From positions 1-64,000 of the forward strand of contig DUEN01000004.1 in the NCBI GenBank assembly GCA_011176545.1: a DNA stretch of 64,000 bases. Reading direction: 5' to 3'. Origin of the DNA: Caldilineae bacterium. GTDB taxonomy: Bacteria > Chloroflexota > Anaerolineae > DUEN01. Positions 31,702 to 44,472 of the stretch are shown in pieces; positions within the stretch are counted from its first letter, which is position 1, and every line of letters starts with the position of its first letter. A program made the translations under genes and the position numbers. A model generated the notes under the pieces. The model was not told the origin of the DNA. It saw only the letters and a program-made list of their open reading frames with translations, and did not search any database.

Positions 31702-31759
31702 GTAGGGACGCACGGCCGTGCGCCCCGTATTAAGGTGAGGGCGAGGCATGCCTCGCCCT
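31702..31759. repeat. Two adjacent palindrome-family copies
   Basis: gtagggacgcacggccgtgcgccccgta and agggcgaggcatgcctcgccct. Confidence 0.7.
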
Positions 31760-31782
31760 TATCCTATCGTCGTGTGTGCTAT

Positions 31783-31858
31783 AGATCTTCGTCTAGAAAA
31801 AGCAACACCTCTGGGAAGTGACAGGGTCCTGTAGGGGCGACCGGCCGGTCGCCCCTAC
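31783..31858. repeat. Linker A plus perfect palindrome-family copy
   Basis: agatcttcgtctagaaaaagcaaca then gtaggggcgaccggccggtcgcccctac (identical to 16277-16304). Confidence 0.8.
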
Positions 31859-32005
31859 AAAATCCGCACATTATGAGGTCATCCGAGCTCTACGTCGGTT
31901 CCAGAAGTTTATCCGAAACGAATGACAAAGCCACATGTTTCTTTCGCTGTGAGAAGGTCCGATAAATGATGGATCGAGAAGGCGGTTCCTGTATCCGAAC
32001 GGGGC

Positions 32006-33445
32006 TCAGCCGCCCACCAGCTTATAGCCGCGGCCGCGCACGGTGATCAGATAGCGCGGGTGGGATGGATCGGGCTCGATCTTCTGGCGCAGCCTGCTGA
32101 CGAGCTTCTCGATCCGGGCGTCGTCAACCTCGTTGATGTACGCCTCGCCCCAGACGGATTCCACGACGGTGTACTTATCACAGATCTTCCCCATACGCCC
32201 ATATAGCAACAACAGCAGCCGATATTCCAGGTTGGTCAACGCCGGCACCGGCTTTCCATCCACGTAGACCTCGCCCGAATCCACATCAACGACGATGCCC
32301 CGCGCCTCGGGGCGCTGGACCAGGTGCTGACGCTGGACATACTCTGTGAAGGCCCGGCTGAACAGCTGGGGATCATCGCCGTTGGCGACGAGGACCCGCT
32401 TTTGCCAGAGGGAGGTCAATCCGACGGGATTGGGCTGCTGTCCCGGATCGAAGAGTGCCAGGAGAGCGGCCTGTTCCTCGTCCGTGAGCTGGCGCCATAT
32501 CTTGGTGCACTCGGAGCGCACGTTCAGGCTAGAGCCGAGGCGCTCCTCGACCTGGCGGTGGATGATGCGATCCTGCAAAGCGTCCCGCACAGGCTCCCCG
32601 GTGACCGAGCCCAACTCCCAACATACGGCCTCCAGCAATCCGGGATGTCCCCCGGCCCACTCCAGAATGAAGCGTATGTCGGCCTCGTCAAACGTGACCG
32701 GCTCTCGCCGGATGAAGGCAGCGATGAACTGTCGCGCGTCCAACTCGCTGAGGGGGCCCAAATAGAAACGATGATGGGCGAACAACTCATTGAACTCGCC
32801 TACATCCTCGCCGCCGCGGATCTCCCCGAGCCGACGATTAGTTGCGGTGACATAGGTTAGGCAGCCCGGATACTGATCCCGCAGAGCTCGCAGGTTGAGG
32901 AAGACGCGGCCTTCAATGCGCGCCAGAGGGGCATCGAACTCATCGAACAGGAGCACCAGCCGGCGTTGTAACTGGTTGATCAGAGCGGTGATGGCCTGAT
33001 TGAAGCTGAGTGGGACGTGAAACGGGCTAGGAGGGCTCACGACGGCCTCGTAAGCTGTGCGTACCTCCCGGGTGAGGTCTCGGGCCTGTATCGGCTCGCG
33101 CAGCTGATCCAGGATGCAGCGAAGGACCAGCTCGTAGAATCCCTGATCGCTCATTTCCAGCATGCGGTTACAATCGATGTAAACTAACGCCAGCTGCTCA
33201 GCTTCCGATCCCAGATGGGCCCGCTGCACCTCGGGATCACAGAGCAGGCGCATAAAGAACGACTTGCCGATATTGCTGATGCCCACGACGGAGCACGGCT
33301 CCAATCGATGAATATAGCCCAGGAGCTCTCGGGCCTCTTGCCAGCGTGGATGGGTAGCTGTCCTGGCTTGGGCCTGGTCACACGTCATCGTCAAACGCTC
33401 CATCCTTTCTTCAGCGATTCGTAGGACACACAACGTCGCATGCAT
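32006..33445 (-). CDS. P-loop ATPase fused to C-terminal OmpR/PhoB-type winged-helix domain (transcriptional regulator)
   Basis: SVVGISNIGKSFFMRLL P-loop, RRLVLLFDEFDAPL Walker B; C-terminal LTNLEYRLLLLLYGRMGKICDKYTVVESVWGEAYINEVDDARIEKLVSRLRQKIEPDPSHPRYLITVRGRGYKLV. Start may be internal, near 33403. Confidence 0.85.
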   Translation of the reverse strand: MHATLCVLRIAEERMERLTMTCDQAQARTATHPRWQEARELLGYIHRLEPCSVVGISNIGKSFFMRLLCDPEVQRAHLGSEAEQLALVYIDCNRMLEMSDQGFYELVLRCILDQLREPIQARDLTREVRTAYEAVVSPPSPFHVPLSFNQAITALINQLQRRLVLLFDEFDAPLARIEGRVFLNLRALRDQYPGCLTYVTATNRRLGEIRGGEDVGEFNELFAHHRFYLGPLSELDARQFIAAFIRREPVTFDEADIRFILEWAGGHPGLLEAVCWELGSVTGEPVRDALQDRIIHRQVEERLGSSLNVRSECTKIWRQLTDEEQAALLALFDPGQQPNPVGLTSLWQKRVLVANGDDPQLFSRAFTEYVQRQHLVQRPEARGIVVDVDSGEVYVDGKPVPALTNLEYRLLLLLYGRMGKICDKYTVVESVWGEAYINEVDDARIEKLVSRLRQKIEPDPSHPRYLITVRGRGYKLVGG

Positions 33446-33522
33446 CGTCAGAGAGCAGGGGCCAGCACGCCGGCCCCCTACTTACGAATACCTCATTCGC
33501 CTTCACGGAGGCCCAGCCGCGT

Positions 33523-33789
33523 TTACGTTCGCCTCCCTATGCCTGGGGTGTGGATAGGGACCGCGAACGAGAAAGTGTTGCCTTTCCCCTCCTGGCTTTC
33601 CACCTAAATCTCCCCGCCGTGCACCTCGACGATGCGGCGCACGATGACCAGCCCCAACCCGGTACCCAAACCGTCACGTGGAGGAGCTGTCCGCCTGGTA
33701 GAATCGATCCCAGATCTTGTCCAGCTGACCCTTCAGGATGCCAATGCCCTGGTTCTCCACGTCAACCAGGACGAAGGCTCCCTCAAAAC
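33523..33789 (-). pseudogene. Decayed 3' fragment of a sensor histidine kinase (HATPase_c domain)
   Basis: Reverse strand reads [35 protein letters not shown]-stop, then after a frame change [53 protein letters not shown]-stop. In-frame stops at 33674-33676 and 33604-33606. Confidence 0.88.
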
Positions 33790-33877
33790 AAAATGACGGC
33801 GAGCCTCGATAAGGGAAAGAGGCGCCGTCTTCGTGAGCCTATCGTTCGAAGCAGATGCCTATGGGGGTGTGCGGCGA

Positions 33878-36886
<3,009 letters not shown>

Positions 36887-36903
36887 ACACGCCTTCTTCC
36901 CTG

Positions 36904-36925
36904 AACGCCATCATGAGATGGCGTT
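36904..36925 (-). promoter_or_regulatory. Perfect 9-bp hairpin in the secA 5' leader
   Basis: aacgccatc atga gatggcgtt, about 18 nt upstream of the secA start; a TATAAT-like -10 lies just beyond it on the minus strand. Confidence 0.5.
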
Positions 36926-37255
36926 TCAACCTCATTACGAGATTGCAAAGATTATACCACAAGTGAGATATGGGGCGAAAAGCTTATCAGCGAGGCCATT
37001 ACTTTACCTAACCGCAAAGGGCGCCAAGGACGCAAAGACAATTCAAAAGATTCCGTCTGGCATCAGGTAGTCTCCTCTGTTTGCGTTGATGAGTCGGAGA
37101 GGTGCGTCGCACCTTGAGAGTAATACAAATGAGGGAGACCACCTGGCATTAAAGCGTGGAGAAACACGTATTGACAACCTTAGCGCTCTTTGCGGTTCAG
37201 TTATTCGGACGTACAAGGAGAGCCAGAGGATCGTCTGAATAAGGGACACGTCGGC

Positions 37256-38629
37256 CTACACGAGACGGCGACGTATGAAGCGTCCATGGCCGACCAGGCC
37301 GATGAAGCGGCCATCCTCCACCAACACCCGTCCCCGGCTGATGGTCGCCCGCGGCCAGCCCCGCACCGTGATATCTTCGTAGATGGAATAATCCACCTGG
37401 CTGTGCAGGCGCTCAGCCGTGAGCGGCATCACGCGTTCGGGGTCAAAGATGACGATATCCGCGTCGGCGCCAACCTGGATCTTCCCCTTCCCAGGCAGCC
37501 CAAACAGCTCCGCCGGGCGGGTGCAGCACAGATTGACCCACTGTTGCGGCGTCAGGCGGCCGGCGCGCACGCCGAAGTGGTAGGTCAGCGACAGGCGCGT
37601 CTCGATCCCAGGGACGCCGCCGGGGATGCGGCTGAAGTCGCCGCGGCCGCGCTCCTTATCTTGCCACCACCATGGGCAGTGATCGGTAGAGATGACCTGC
37701 AGGGTGCCATCCGCCAGCGCCTTCCATAGAGCGGCCTGATCCTCCTCGGCGCGCAGTGGCGGGGAACACACATAGCGGGCACCCTCGAAGTCGGGGCGCT
37801 CGTAGACGTCCTGGGTCAGCACCAGGTACTGGGGACAGGTTTCGCCATAGATGGGGAGTCCCCGGGCGCGCGCGGCCCGAATCTGACAGACTACGGCTGC
37901 GCAGGAGATGTGAGCGATGCACGCGTGAGCACCGGCCATCTCCGCCAGAGCGATGAGCCGCCCGGTCGCCTCACCCTCCATGATGGCGGGACGGCTACGA
38001 GGGTGCCAGCGCGGCTCCGTCTTCCCCTCGGCCAGGAGCTCCCGCACGAACAAACGGATGATAGGGTAATTCTCGGCGTGGATCAGCGCCAGCGCGCCCA
38101 GCCGGGCGATCTCCCGCAGCGCCAGGTAGAGCTGATCGTCGGTCAGGCACTTCCCCTCGTAGGCCATGAACAGCTTGAAGGTGGGGATGCCGACGTCGAT
38201 CATCCGGGAAAGCTGGGCCAGCGTCTTGCCGCTCACGTCGGACAGCACCATGTGCAGCCCGTAGTCGATGCACGCCTGACCCTCCGCCTCGGCGAGGCGC
38301 TCCTCCAGCGCCTGCAGGGGCGGTTGCCCCGGCAGCGGGTCCACGAAATCGACGATGGAGGTGGTGCCGCCGTGCGCAGCCGCCATGGTGCCCGACCGCC
38401 AGTCATCGGACGAGGTGATGTCGCCTAGGGGCATCTGCAGGTGGACGTGGACGTCTACCGCGCCCGGGATGACCAGGCAGCCGCTCGCGTCGATAGTGCG
38501 TCGTCCGCGTAGCCCTCGGCCGATGCAGGCGATCTTCTCGCCTCGCACGCCGATATCGGCTGTGTACGTGTCGGCGGCCGTGACGATCTGCCCGTTCGCG
38601 ATGACTAGGTCGAATGGCTCCATGTTCAT
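37256..38629 (-). CDS. Dihydropyrimidinase / hydantoinase family amidohydrolase
   Basis: FDLVIANGQIVTAADTYTADIGVRGEKIACIG; GAVDVHVHLQMPLGDITSSDDWRSGTMAAAHGGTTSIVDFV; ISTDHCPW. ORF N-terminus upstream of 38629 is repeat-derived. Confidence 0.92.
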   Translation of the reverse strand: MNMEPFDLVIANGQIVTAADTYTADIGVRGEKIACIGRGLRGRRTIDASGCLVIPGAVDVHVHLQMPLGDITSSDDWRSGTMAAAHGGTTSIVDFVDPLPGQPPLQALEERLAEAEGQACIDYGLHMVLSDVSGKTLAQLSRMIDVGIPTFKLFMAYEGKCLTDDQLYLALREIARLGALALIHAENYPIIRLFVRELLAEGKTEPRWHPRSRPAIMEGEATGRLIALAEMAGAHACIAHISCAAVVCQIRAARARGLPIYGETCPQYLVLTQDVYERPDFEGARYVCSPPLRAEEDQAALWKALADGTLQVISTDHCPWWWQDKERGRGDFSRIPGGVPGIETRLSLTYHFGVRAGRLTPQQWVNLCCTRPAELFGLPGKGKIQVGADADIVIFDPERVMPLTAERLHSQVDYSIYEDITVRGWPRATISRGRVLVEDGRFIGLVGHGRFIRRRLV

Positions 38630-38716
38630 AGTCCACTCTGGTGTGCTCGCCGGGAGCGGTTTACGAATCGCCCCGGCCTGCTGTATCCCTGGGGAGGCCT
38701 GGAGGGGCTGACCTCT

Positions 38717-38745
38717 GTAAGGGCGACCCGTCGGGTCGCCCCTAC
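38717..38745. repeat. Palindrome-family copy
   Basis: gtaagggcgacccgtcgggtcgcccctac. Confidence 0.75.
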
Positions 38746-38798
38746 GGGGGCCGCGCCCCTCAAAGCCTCCGCTGCCAAGGCGCATGGTTAATGGCTAC

Positions 38799-39524
38799 TC
38801 ATGCTACCTTTCGGAGGATGGCCACATACATGCCTGCTTCCCCATCGATGAACGTCTCCACCTCCCAGCCGGTCCCCTGAATGATACCCTTCAGCTCGTC
38901 TTGAGAGAACAATAGGTACCACGGCGTGACCAGCTTCTTGTATCGCACGCGGATCCGCAATTGGCCGGGTAGGCGGCCTCGCTTGCGGTTGAACTCGTGA
39001 TACTCCAGGTGCTCCGGGGTTTCGGTGACATATGGGTCGCGGCTTTCCCCGATGATGCGCGCCTCACACGACGTCATCGCGCGGAACCGTCTCAGCAGCC
39101 AGCGGGCGCGCTTGGGGTTACCCAGCAGCCCCAGGTTATTCCCCATCATGATGATGGTGTCGAAGATGCCCAGCCTGCGGGAGACTCGGGTCACGGATAA
39201 GACGTGGGCGTGGCGCAGGCCGCGCCGCTTGCACACCTCGATGGCGCGGGGCGAGATGTCGATGCCGACGACCTCGAGCCCTCGCTCTTGCAGGTAGAGC
39301 GCGTGCCGCCCCGCGCCGCAGCCGACATCCAACACCCGGCCGCGGGCGTGCCTTATGGCCTCTCGCTGGTGCGCCGGCCACTGCCCATGGGGGATGAAAT
39401 ACGTCTGCGGGCCGCCACCCACCGAGAAGAAACCGTCATCCCGCTCGATGATCTCGAACCCGTCCCCCCGATGCAAATAATCGTACATCGCCTGACCGAA
39501 CGCGTCCTGTTGGCGTGTGAGCAT
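38799..39524 (-). CDS. Class I SAM-dependent methyltransferase
   Basis: GRVLDVGCGAGRHALYLQERGLEVVGIDISPRAIEVCKRRGL; start trimmed from 39692 (upstream part is repeat-derived). Confidence 0.9.
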   Translation of the reverse strand: MLTRQQDAFGQAMYDYLHRGDGFEIIERDDGFFSVGGGPQTYFIPHGQWPAHQREAIRHARGRVLDVGCGAGRHALYLQERGLEVVGIDISPRAIEVCKRRGLRHAHVLSVTRVSRRLGIFDTIIMMGNNLGLLGNPKRARWLLRRFRAMTSCEARIIGESRDPYVTETPEHLEYHEFNRKRGRLPGQLRIRVRYKKLVTPWYLLFSQDELKGIIQGTGWEVETFIDGEAGMYVAILRKVA

Positions 39525-39558
39525 GATCCGTCCCCTCGCTTTCTCGTTGGGCATGGGA

Positions 39559-39690
39559 GCGGGCGATCCCGCCCTACCGCGGATGGCGTGGCATCGGGCA
39601 CAGCAGTGCCGTGCCCGATGCCTGGGACAGGGGGACCCTGCCCCTACCGCCGGCAATGTAGCAATGTAGGGGCGACCGGCTGGTCGCCCC
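39559..39690. repeat. Cluster of three short palindromes
   Basis: gcgggcgatcccgc; gcatcgggcac agcagtgcc gtgcccgatgc; gtaggggcgaccggctggtcgcccc. Confidence 0.65.
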
Positions 39691-39744
39691 AAGACCGGGA
39701 GCGAGGCCCCTTACCCTGCTAAGCTGGTGGCAGGTCCCCGCTAC

Positions 39745-42270
39745 CTAATGTGCGATGCCCAATCGATGCATACGCCGGTGGATCGCCTCCAGCGCCTCCA
39801 GGAACGGCCGCTCCAGGTAGGCGAGATGATCCTCCTCGCCGTGAGGGTGGGTGACCGCGTCGGGCGGGTAGTATGCCGCCGTCTGGCGGATGTAGGCCAG
39901 CCCGCCCTCAATGAGCGTGAGCATATATTGCGCGGCGTCGTGGTCAAACAGCCACCACTCGTCGCCGCAGGCGATATAGATCGGCGATGTGTGGGCGAAG
40001 ATGCCACGCTGCCAGCAGTCATGATGCGGGATGGCGGTATAATCGGGGCCGCCGCACCGCGCCGCCAGCCATGTGTGCCCCTCGATCTTCAGCGACGCCT
40101 TCAGATGCAATCGCCGCGCGCCCTTCCTGTCCTCCGTCGAGGCCACGACCCGCCCCTGCTGGATGATCTGCAGGGTGTGGATCGGGAAGATGGACTCGGC
40201 CGTCGCCTCCACCTCCACCGTGCCGCCGCCGCTGGGCAGATGAATCGTATCGCCGATCATGGCGCCCTCGACGGTGAAGAAGAGCATGGGCCCGCCGCTG
40301 ATGAAAGTGCGCCCCAGACGTACCGCCTTGCACCAATTCTCGTACGTGAATGGCTCATCCGGCGGGACATAGGCGTAGGTCCGGTAGAGGCCGACGGGTA
40401 CCTCGCTGCTCATCTTGTCCGTGCCGCCCACCAGCGGCAGGCGGTAGCCGCAGTTGAGATAGCGGTAGTATTCCAGATGATTGTAATCGTCGTGCCGCAG
40501 CATCTCCACCGCGTCGGCGCGGCCGGTGGCGATGAGCACGGCGGGCTCCCCGTTAGGCATCGGGAAATGGGGGATGATGACCGTGCCGCCCTGCGCGTGG
40601 CACTGATCCGCCCAGTGGGACAGGGTGGTCTCCAGGGTCCCGCCCAGTTCCGCCTCCCCCGGCCCATCCGAACACCAGGGCATCACCGCCTCCTTCAGGC
40701 CCCACAGGATCAGGTGCCCCAGGATGTGCTGGCGATTCTCCTGGGAACAGTAGACGATGGTGCCGTTATCTTCGGAGATGGTGGGCCGGCCGATGAAATC
40801 CTCCGTGTTGGTGAACAGGTGGCCCCACTGCGATTGCAGGAGGTTGACGATGTCCAGGTCCTCGCCCGCCGCCTCGCGGTGCGCCCCCTGGGTGCCCAGG
40901 AAATGCACATGGGAGTCACCGCTGAACCATCGCCGGGCATTCATGTCCGTCCAGCGCTTGAGCCGCAGGACGAGCTCCCGCTGCCCCGGTTGGATATGCA
41001 CCTTCGTGCGCAACGGCTCGTACTCGAACCCGCGGGCGATGTCCACGATCACCTCGCCGCGGGGCAGCCAGCCCTGGCATCGGCCATCGATGTAGGCATA
41101 GGTGATCTGCCCCAGCCGCAGGTCGCCGCCGATGTCGATGTGCCAGGTGTCCAGGTTGGAGTTGACGTGGTTGTGATGGCCGTGCGGCTGGTAGGGGATC
41201 CCCTCGGGCGAGCGGAAGTGGACGCGGCAGGGGACGGGCCGGCCCGTATCCTCGTCCAGGACGGTGACGTGGACCCAGTTCCGGCCCCGATCCACGACCT
41301 CCAAGCGGAGGCGCGGCTGCTCCACGACGCGCTTCTCCTCCAGTTCACCCCACCGCACGCGGCCCAGCTCCTCATCACCCTCCTTCACCGTGACGGTCGC
41401 GGAGGGGATGGCGGCGATTTCCACGTAGGCCGGGCTGGCGTTCTCGTTCTGCGCCTCCCCCCAGCCCTTGAGATCATCGGCGAGAAAGGCCTCGGGCGGC
41501 TGCTTCGGTAAAGGGAACGGGTATGTGGCCACCCCTCGATCCACCTCCACGGCCAGATCAAAGGGTCTGTTCGCGTCCTCCGGCCGGGGCAGTGTGATCT
41601 TCACCTCTCGCCTGCCCGTCCGGTAGAAGGGGGGCTCATCGAGATGGCCGAGCGTGATGGCGGCGATCAGGAACTTCCGCCCCGCGGGCTCGATGGTGAT
41701 GGACTCGATGGGCACGTCGGGACGCGGGTTTTCCCAGGCCCACAGCCAGTAGCCGCGCGGGCCGGGGCGCTGGGCTTCCGTCTGGCGGCGTCCCATCGCG
41801 CCCCACTCGCCCTCATAGCGCGGCATCAACGTCTCCTTCTGATCGGACACTGCCAGGAACGGCGATCCGCCCCACGGCGATGGTACCATCGCGATCTCGA
41901 ACCGCTCCCGGATGGGCACCTGTATCCGCTCGCCGTCGGCGAGGCGGAAGACGTAATGGGCGATGACCTCTCCGACGGGGCCGCCCTCTAGGAGTCGCGA
42001 TTCCAGCAGCGCGTGGGCGAACAGGACGCGCCGGGCCGTCTGCCCGATGGACACCGTCACGGGGTCGTGATAGAGCCCCTCATCGCTGCCGAACCCCAGG
42101 AAACAGCGTGTCGGCGTGGGCTCCTGAGGTCCCACCTGGAATGGCAGCCCATGGAACGACTGGACGCCGATGGGGGGATCCATCTCGGCATCGAAGAGCT
42201 CGACGCCCGCGTTACAGAACTTGGACAGGTCTACAGGCTGATAGTCTCTCATAGCGATATCTCCTTCCAC
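39745..42270 (-). CDS. CehA/McbA-type metallohydrolase (PHP-like), large
   Basis: RWFSGDSHVHFLGTQGAHREAAGEDLDIVNLLQSQWGHLFTN; GGTVIIPHFPMPNGEPAVLIATGRADAVEM; LNCGYRLPLVGGTDKMSSEVPVGLYRTYAYV. Confidence 0.8.
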   Translation of the reverse strand: MEGDIAMRDYQPVDLSKFCNAGVELFDAEMDPPIGVQSFHGLPFQVGPQEPTPTRCFLGFGSDEGLYHDPVTVSIGQTARRVLFAHALLESRLLEGGPVGEVIAHYVFRLADGERIQVPIRERFEIAMVPSPWGGSPFLAVSDQKETLMPRYEGEWGAMGRRQTEAQRPGPRGYWLWAWENPRPDVPIESITIEPAGRKFLIAAITLGHLDEPPFYRTGRREVKITLPRPEDANRPFDLAVEVDRGVATYPFPLPKQPPEAFLADDLKGWGEAQNENASPAYVEIAAIPSATVTVKEGDEELGRVRWGELEEKRVVEQPRLRLEVVDRGRNWVHVTVLDEDTGRPVPCRVHFRSPEGIPYQPHGHHNHVNSNLDTWHIDIGGDLRLGQITYAYIDGRCQGWLPRGEVIVDIARGFEYEPLRTKVHIQPGQRELVLRLKRWTDMNARRWFSGDSHVHFLGTQGAHREAAGEDLDIVNLLQSQWGHLFTNTEDFIGRPTISEDNGTIVYCSQENRQHILGHLILWGLKEAVMPWCSDGPGEAELGGTLETTLSHWADQCHAQGGTVIIPHFPMPNGEPAVLIATGRADAVEMLRHDDYNHLEYYRYLNCGYRLPLVGGTDKMSSEVPVGLYRTYAYVPPDEPFTYENWCKAVRLGRTFISGGPMLFFTVEGAMIGDTIHLPSGGGTVEVEATAESIFPIHTLQIIQQGRVVASTEDRKGARRLHLKASLKIEGHTWLAARCGGPDYTAIPHHDCWQRGIFAHTSPIYIACGDEWWLFDHDAAQYMLTLIEGGLAYIRQTAAYYPPDAVTHPHGEEDHLAYLERPFLEALEAIHRRMHRLGIAH

Positions 42271-42435
42271 ACGCCACTTCTTCGGAGAGGATGTAGCTCA
42301 GCTAGACCGTCGTCAACCAGCCTACGCTCAGCCTCTCCCGAGTGCTATGGAGCTGAATCGCCTCGTCCAACACCTCAGGAATGCCCGTCTTCTGCTAGTG
42401 ACGGATCAAAGGTCAGCATGCTGACCCTCACCGAC

Positions 42436-43470
42436 CTAAGACGCGTACAGGTGACACTCCACCAGGCGACCGTCCTCCCACCGCACGAGGGGCACCGGCT
42501 CGCGGCACTTCGGCATCGCCCGGGGACATCGATCCTGAAATCGACAGCCCGGCGGCAGATGGATGGGCGTCGGCACCGACTCCTTGATGAGCAACGCGGA
42601 AGCCCGATGATGTGGATCGGGCACAGGCACAGCGGAGACGAGCGCCTGCGTGTACGGATGCAGTGGCTCGCCGATCACTCGCTCCGTGGGGCCCAGCTCG
42701 ACGATGCGCCCCAAATACATGATCGCCGTGCGTTCACACATGTATTGAATCAGTGACAGATCATGGGAGATATAGATCACGGCCAGGTTGAGCTCTCGCC
42801 GCATCTCCCGCATTAAGTTCAGGATGCCCGCCCTCACCGAGACGTCCAGCATGGAGACTGGCTCGTCGGCCACCAGGAAGATGGGCTCCAACACCAGGGC
42901 GCGAGCCAACACGACGCGCTGTAGCTGTCCCCCGCTCAACTGATGAGGATATTTGCCCAGGAAGTTCCCCGGCGGGCTCAGGTGGACCCGCTCCAATGCC
43001 TGGAAGACGCGCTCCTCCCGTTCCTGGGCATCGCCGATGCCGTGGATAAGCAACGGCTCCAGGATCGACCGATAGATGGTGAAGCGAGGATTCAGCGCTT
43101 CGTAGGGGTTCTGGAACATGAGCTGGGCGCGACGTCGGAAGAGCTTCAGATCTGCCCCCGATAGGTCCCGCAACGACCGGCCATCGAAGAGGATCTCCCC
43201 TTCCGTCGGCTCCATCAGCTTGAGCACTAGCTTCCCCGTCGTCGTCTTGCCACATCCGCTCTCCCCTGCCAGGCCCAGCGATTCCCCGGGATGGAGGTCA
43301 AAGCTCACGCCATCCACGGCCCGGATGGCCAAGCCGTCTCCCTGGCCGCGGAGCGCGGCCCAGAAGCCCTGACGCAGAGGGAAGTACTTCTTGAGATCCC
43401 GCACTCGGAGCAAAGGTTCGGCTGCGGCGCGTGTCTGGGCCTGTTCGGCCGCTACGCGAGGGTCTGCCAC
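42436..43470 (-). CDS. Oligo/dipeptide ABC transporter ATP-binding protein (DppF/OppF type)
   Basis: [47 protein letters not shown]; oligopeptide-type C-terminus [17 protein letters not shown]. Confidence 0.95.
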   Translation of the reverse strand: MADPRVAAEQAQTRAAAEPLLRVRDLKKYFPLRQGFWAALRGQGDGLAIRAVDGVSFDLHPGESLGLAGESGCGKTTTGKLVLKLMEPTEGEILFDGRSLRDLSGADLKLFRRRAQLMFQNPYEALNPRFTIYRSILEPLLIHGIGDAQEREERVFQALERVHLSPPGNFLGKYPHQLSGGQLQRVVLARALVLEPIFLVADEPVSMLDVSVRAGILNLMREMRRELNLAVIYISHDLSLIQYMCERTAIMYLGRIVELGPTERVIGEPLHPYTQALVSAVPVPDPHHRASALLIKESVPTPIHLPPGCRFQDRCPRAMPKCREPVPLVRWEDGRLVECHLYAS

Positions 43471-44462
43471 GTCTCCACCTCCTGCGCCCGAGCTCGTAGC
43501 TCCTCCACATCATCCGTGCGATGACAGGCCACCTGATGTCCTTCCTCTACCTCGATCAATTCTGGCTCCGCCTCCCGACAATCGGGCAGGGCGAAGGGAC
43601 ACCGATCGGCGAACCGGCACCCCGGCGGGGGATGGATCAGATCCGGGAGGTATCCCTCGATGGAAATCAGCTCATCCCGGGGTTGCGCCAGATTGGGAAA
43701 AGCCTGCTTCAAGCCCAGGGTATAGGGATGAAAGGGGTGATAAAAGATCTGATCGACGCTCCCCCACTCCATCATCTTCCCCGCATACATCACGATCACA
43801 GAGTCGCACGTCTGCGCCACGACCGACATGTCATGCGTGATCATCAGCACGGAGAGGGAGAGCTCATGCTGAAGCTCGCGGAAGCGCTGCAACACCTGAT
43901 GTTGCACGATGACGTCCAGCGCGGTCACGGGCTCATCGGCGATGATCAGGGCCGGCTCCAAAGCCAGGGACATGGCGATCACGGCGCGCTGCTTCATCCC
44001 CCCGCTGAACTCGTGAGGATAGTAGCGCAGCCGACTCGGATCGAGGCCCACCAGCTGGAAGAGCTCATGAGCCCGCTCCCAGGCGGCCCTCCGATCGTAT
44101 CCTCCTCGTTCCACCAGTACCTCAACGATCTGATCGCCGACGCGATACACGGGATCCAGGGCGTCCATGGACGATTGCGGGATCATGGCGATCTCACGCC
44201 AGCGGATATGTCGCATCTCCCGCTCTCTTAGCTTCAGCAAATCTTGCCCCTGAAACGAGATCTCCCCCTCCACGATCCGGGCGTTACGAGGCAGCACGCG
44301 AATGATCGCCCGCCCCACCGTCGTCTTCCCACAGCCGCTCTCGCCGATCAATCCCAGATGCTCCCCCTGCTCCATGGAGAAGCCCACGCCATCCACGGCC
44401 TTGACTGCGCCATGCCTTGTCTCGTAATAGACCCGCAAGTCATGGATGTCTAACAGGGCCAT
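43452..44462 (-). CDS. Oligo/dipeptide ABC transporter ATP-binding protein (DppD/OppD type)
   Basis: [72 protein letters not shown]. Confidence 0.95.
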   Translation of the reverse strand: MALLDIHDLRVYYETRHGAVKAVDGVGFSMEQGEHLGLIGESGCGKTTVGRAIIRVLPRNARIVEGEISFQGQDLLKLREREMRHIRWREIAMIPQSSMDALDPVYRVGDQIVEVLVERGGYDRRAAWERAHELFQLVGLDPSRLRYYPHEFSGGMKQRAVIAMSLALEPALIIADEPVTALDVIVQHQVLQRFRELQHELSLSVLMITHDMSVVAQTCDSVIVMYAGKMMEWGSVDQIFYHPFHPYTLGLKQAFPNLAQPRDELISIEGYLPDLIHPPPGCRFADRCPFALPDCREAEPELIEVEEGHQVACHRTDDVEELRARAQEVETWQTLA

Positions 44463-44472
44463 ACGACCTCCG

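Noticed and set aside
39727-41511. 594-aa plus-strand ORF
   Set aside because: Antisense to the CehA/McbA-type gene; low-complexity His/Arg/Leu/Val-rich translation typical of high-GC shadow ORFs.
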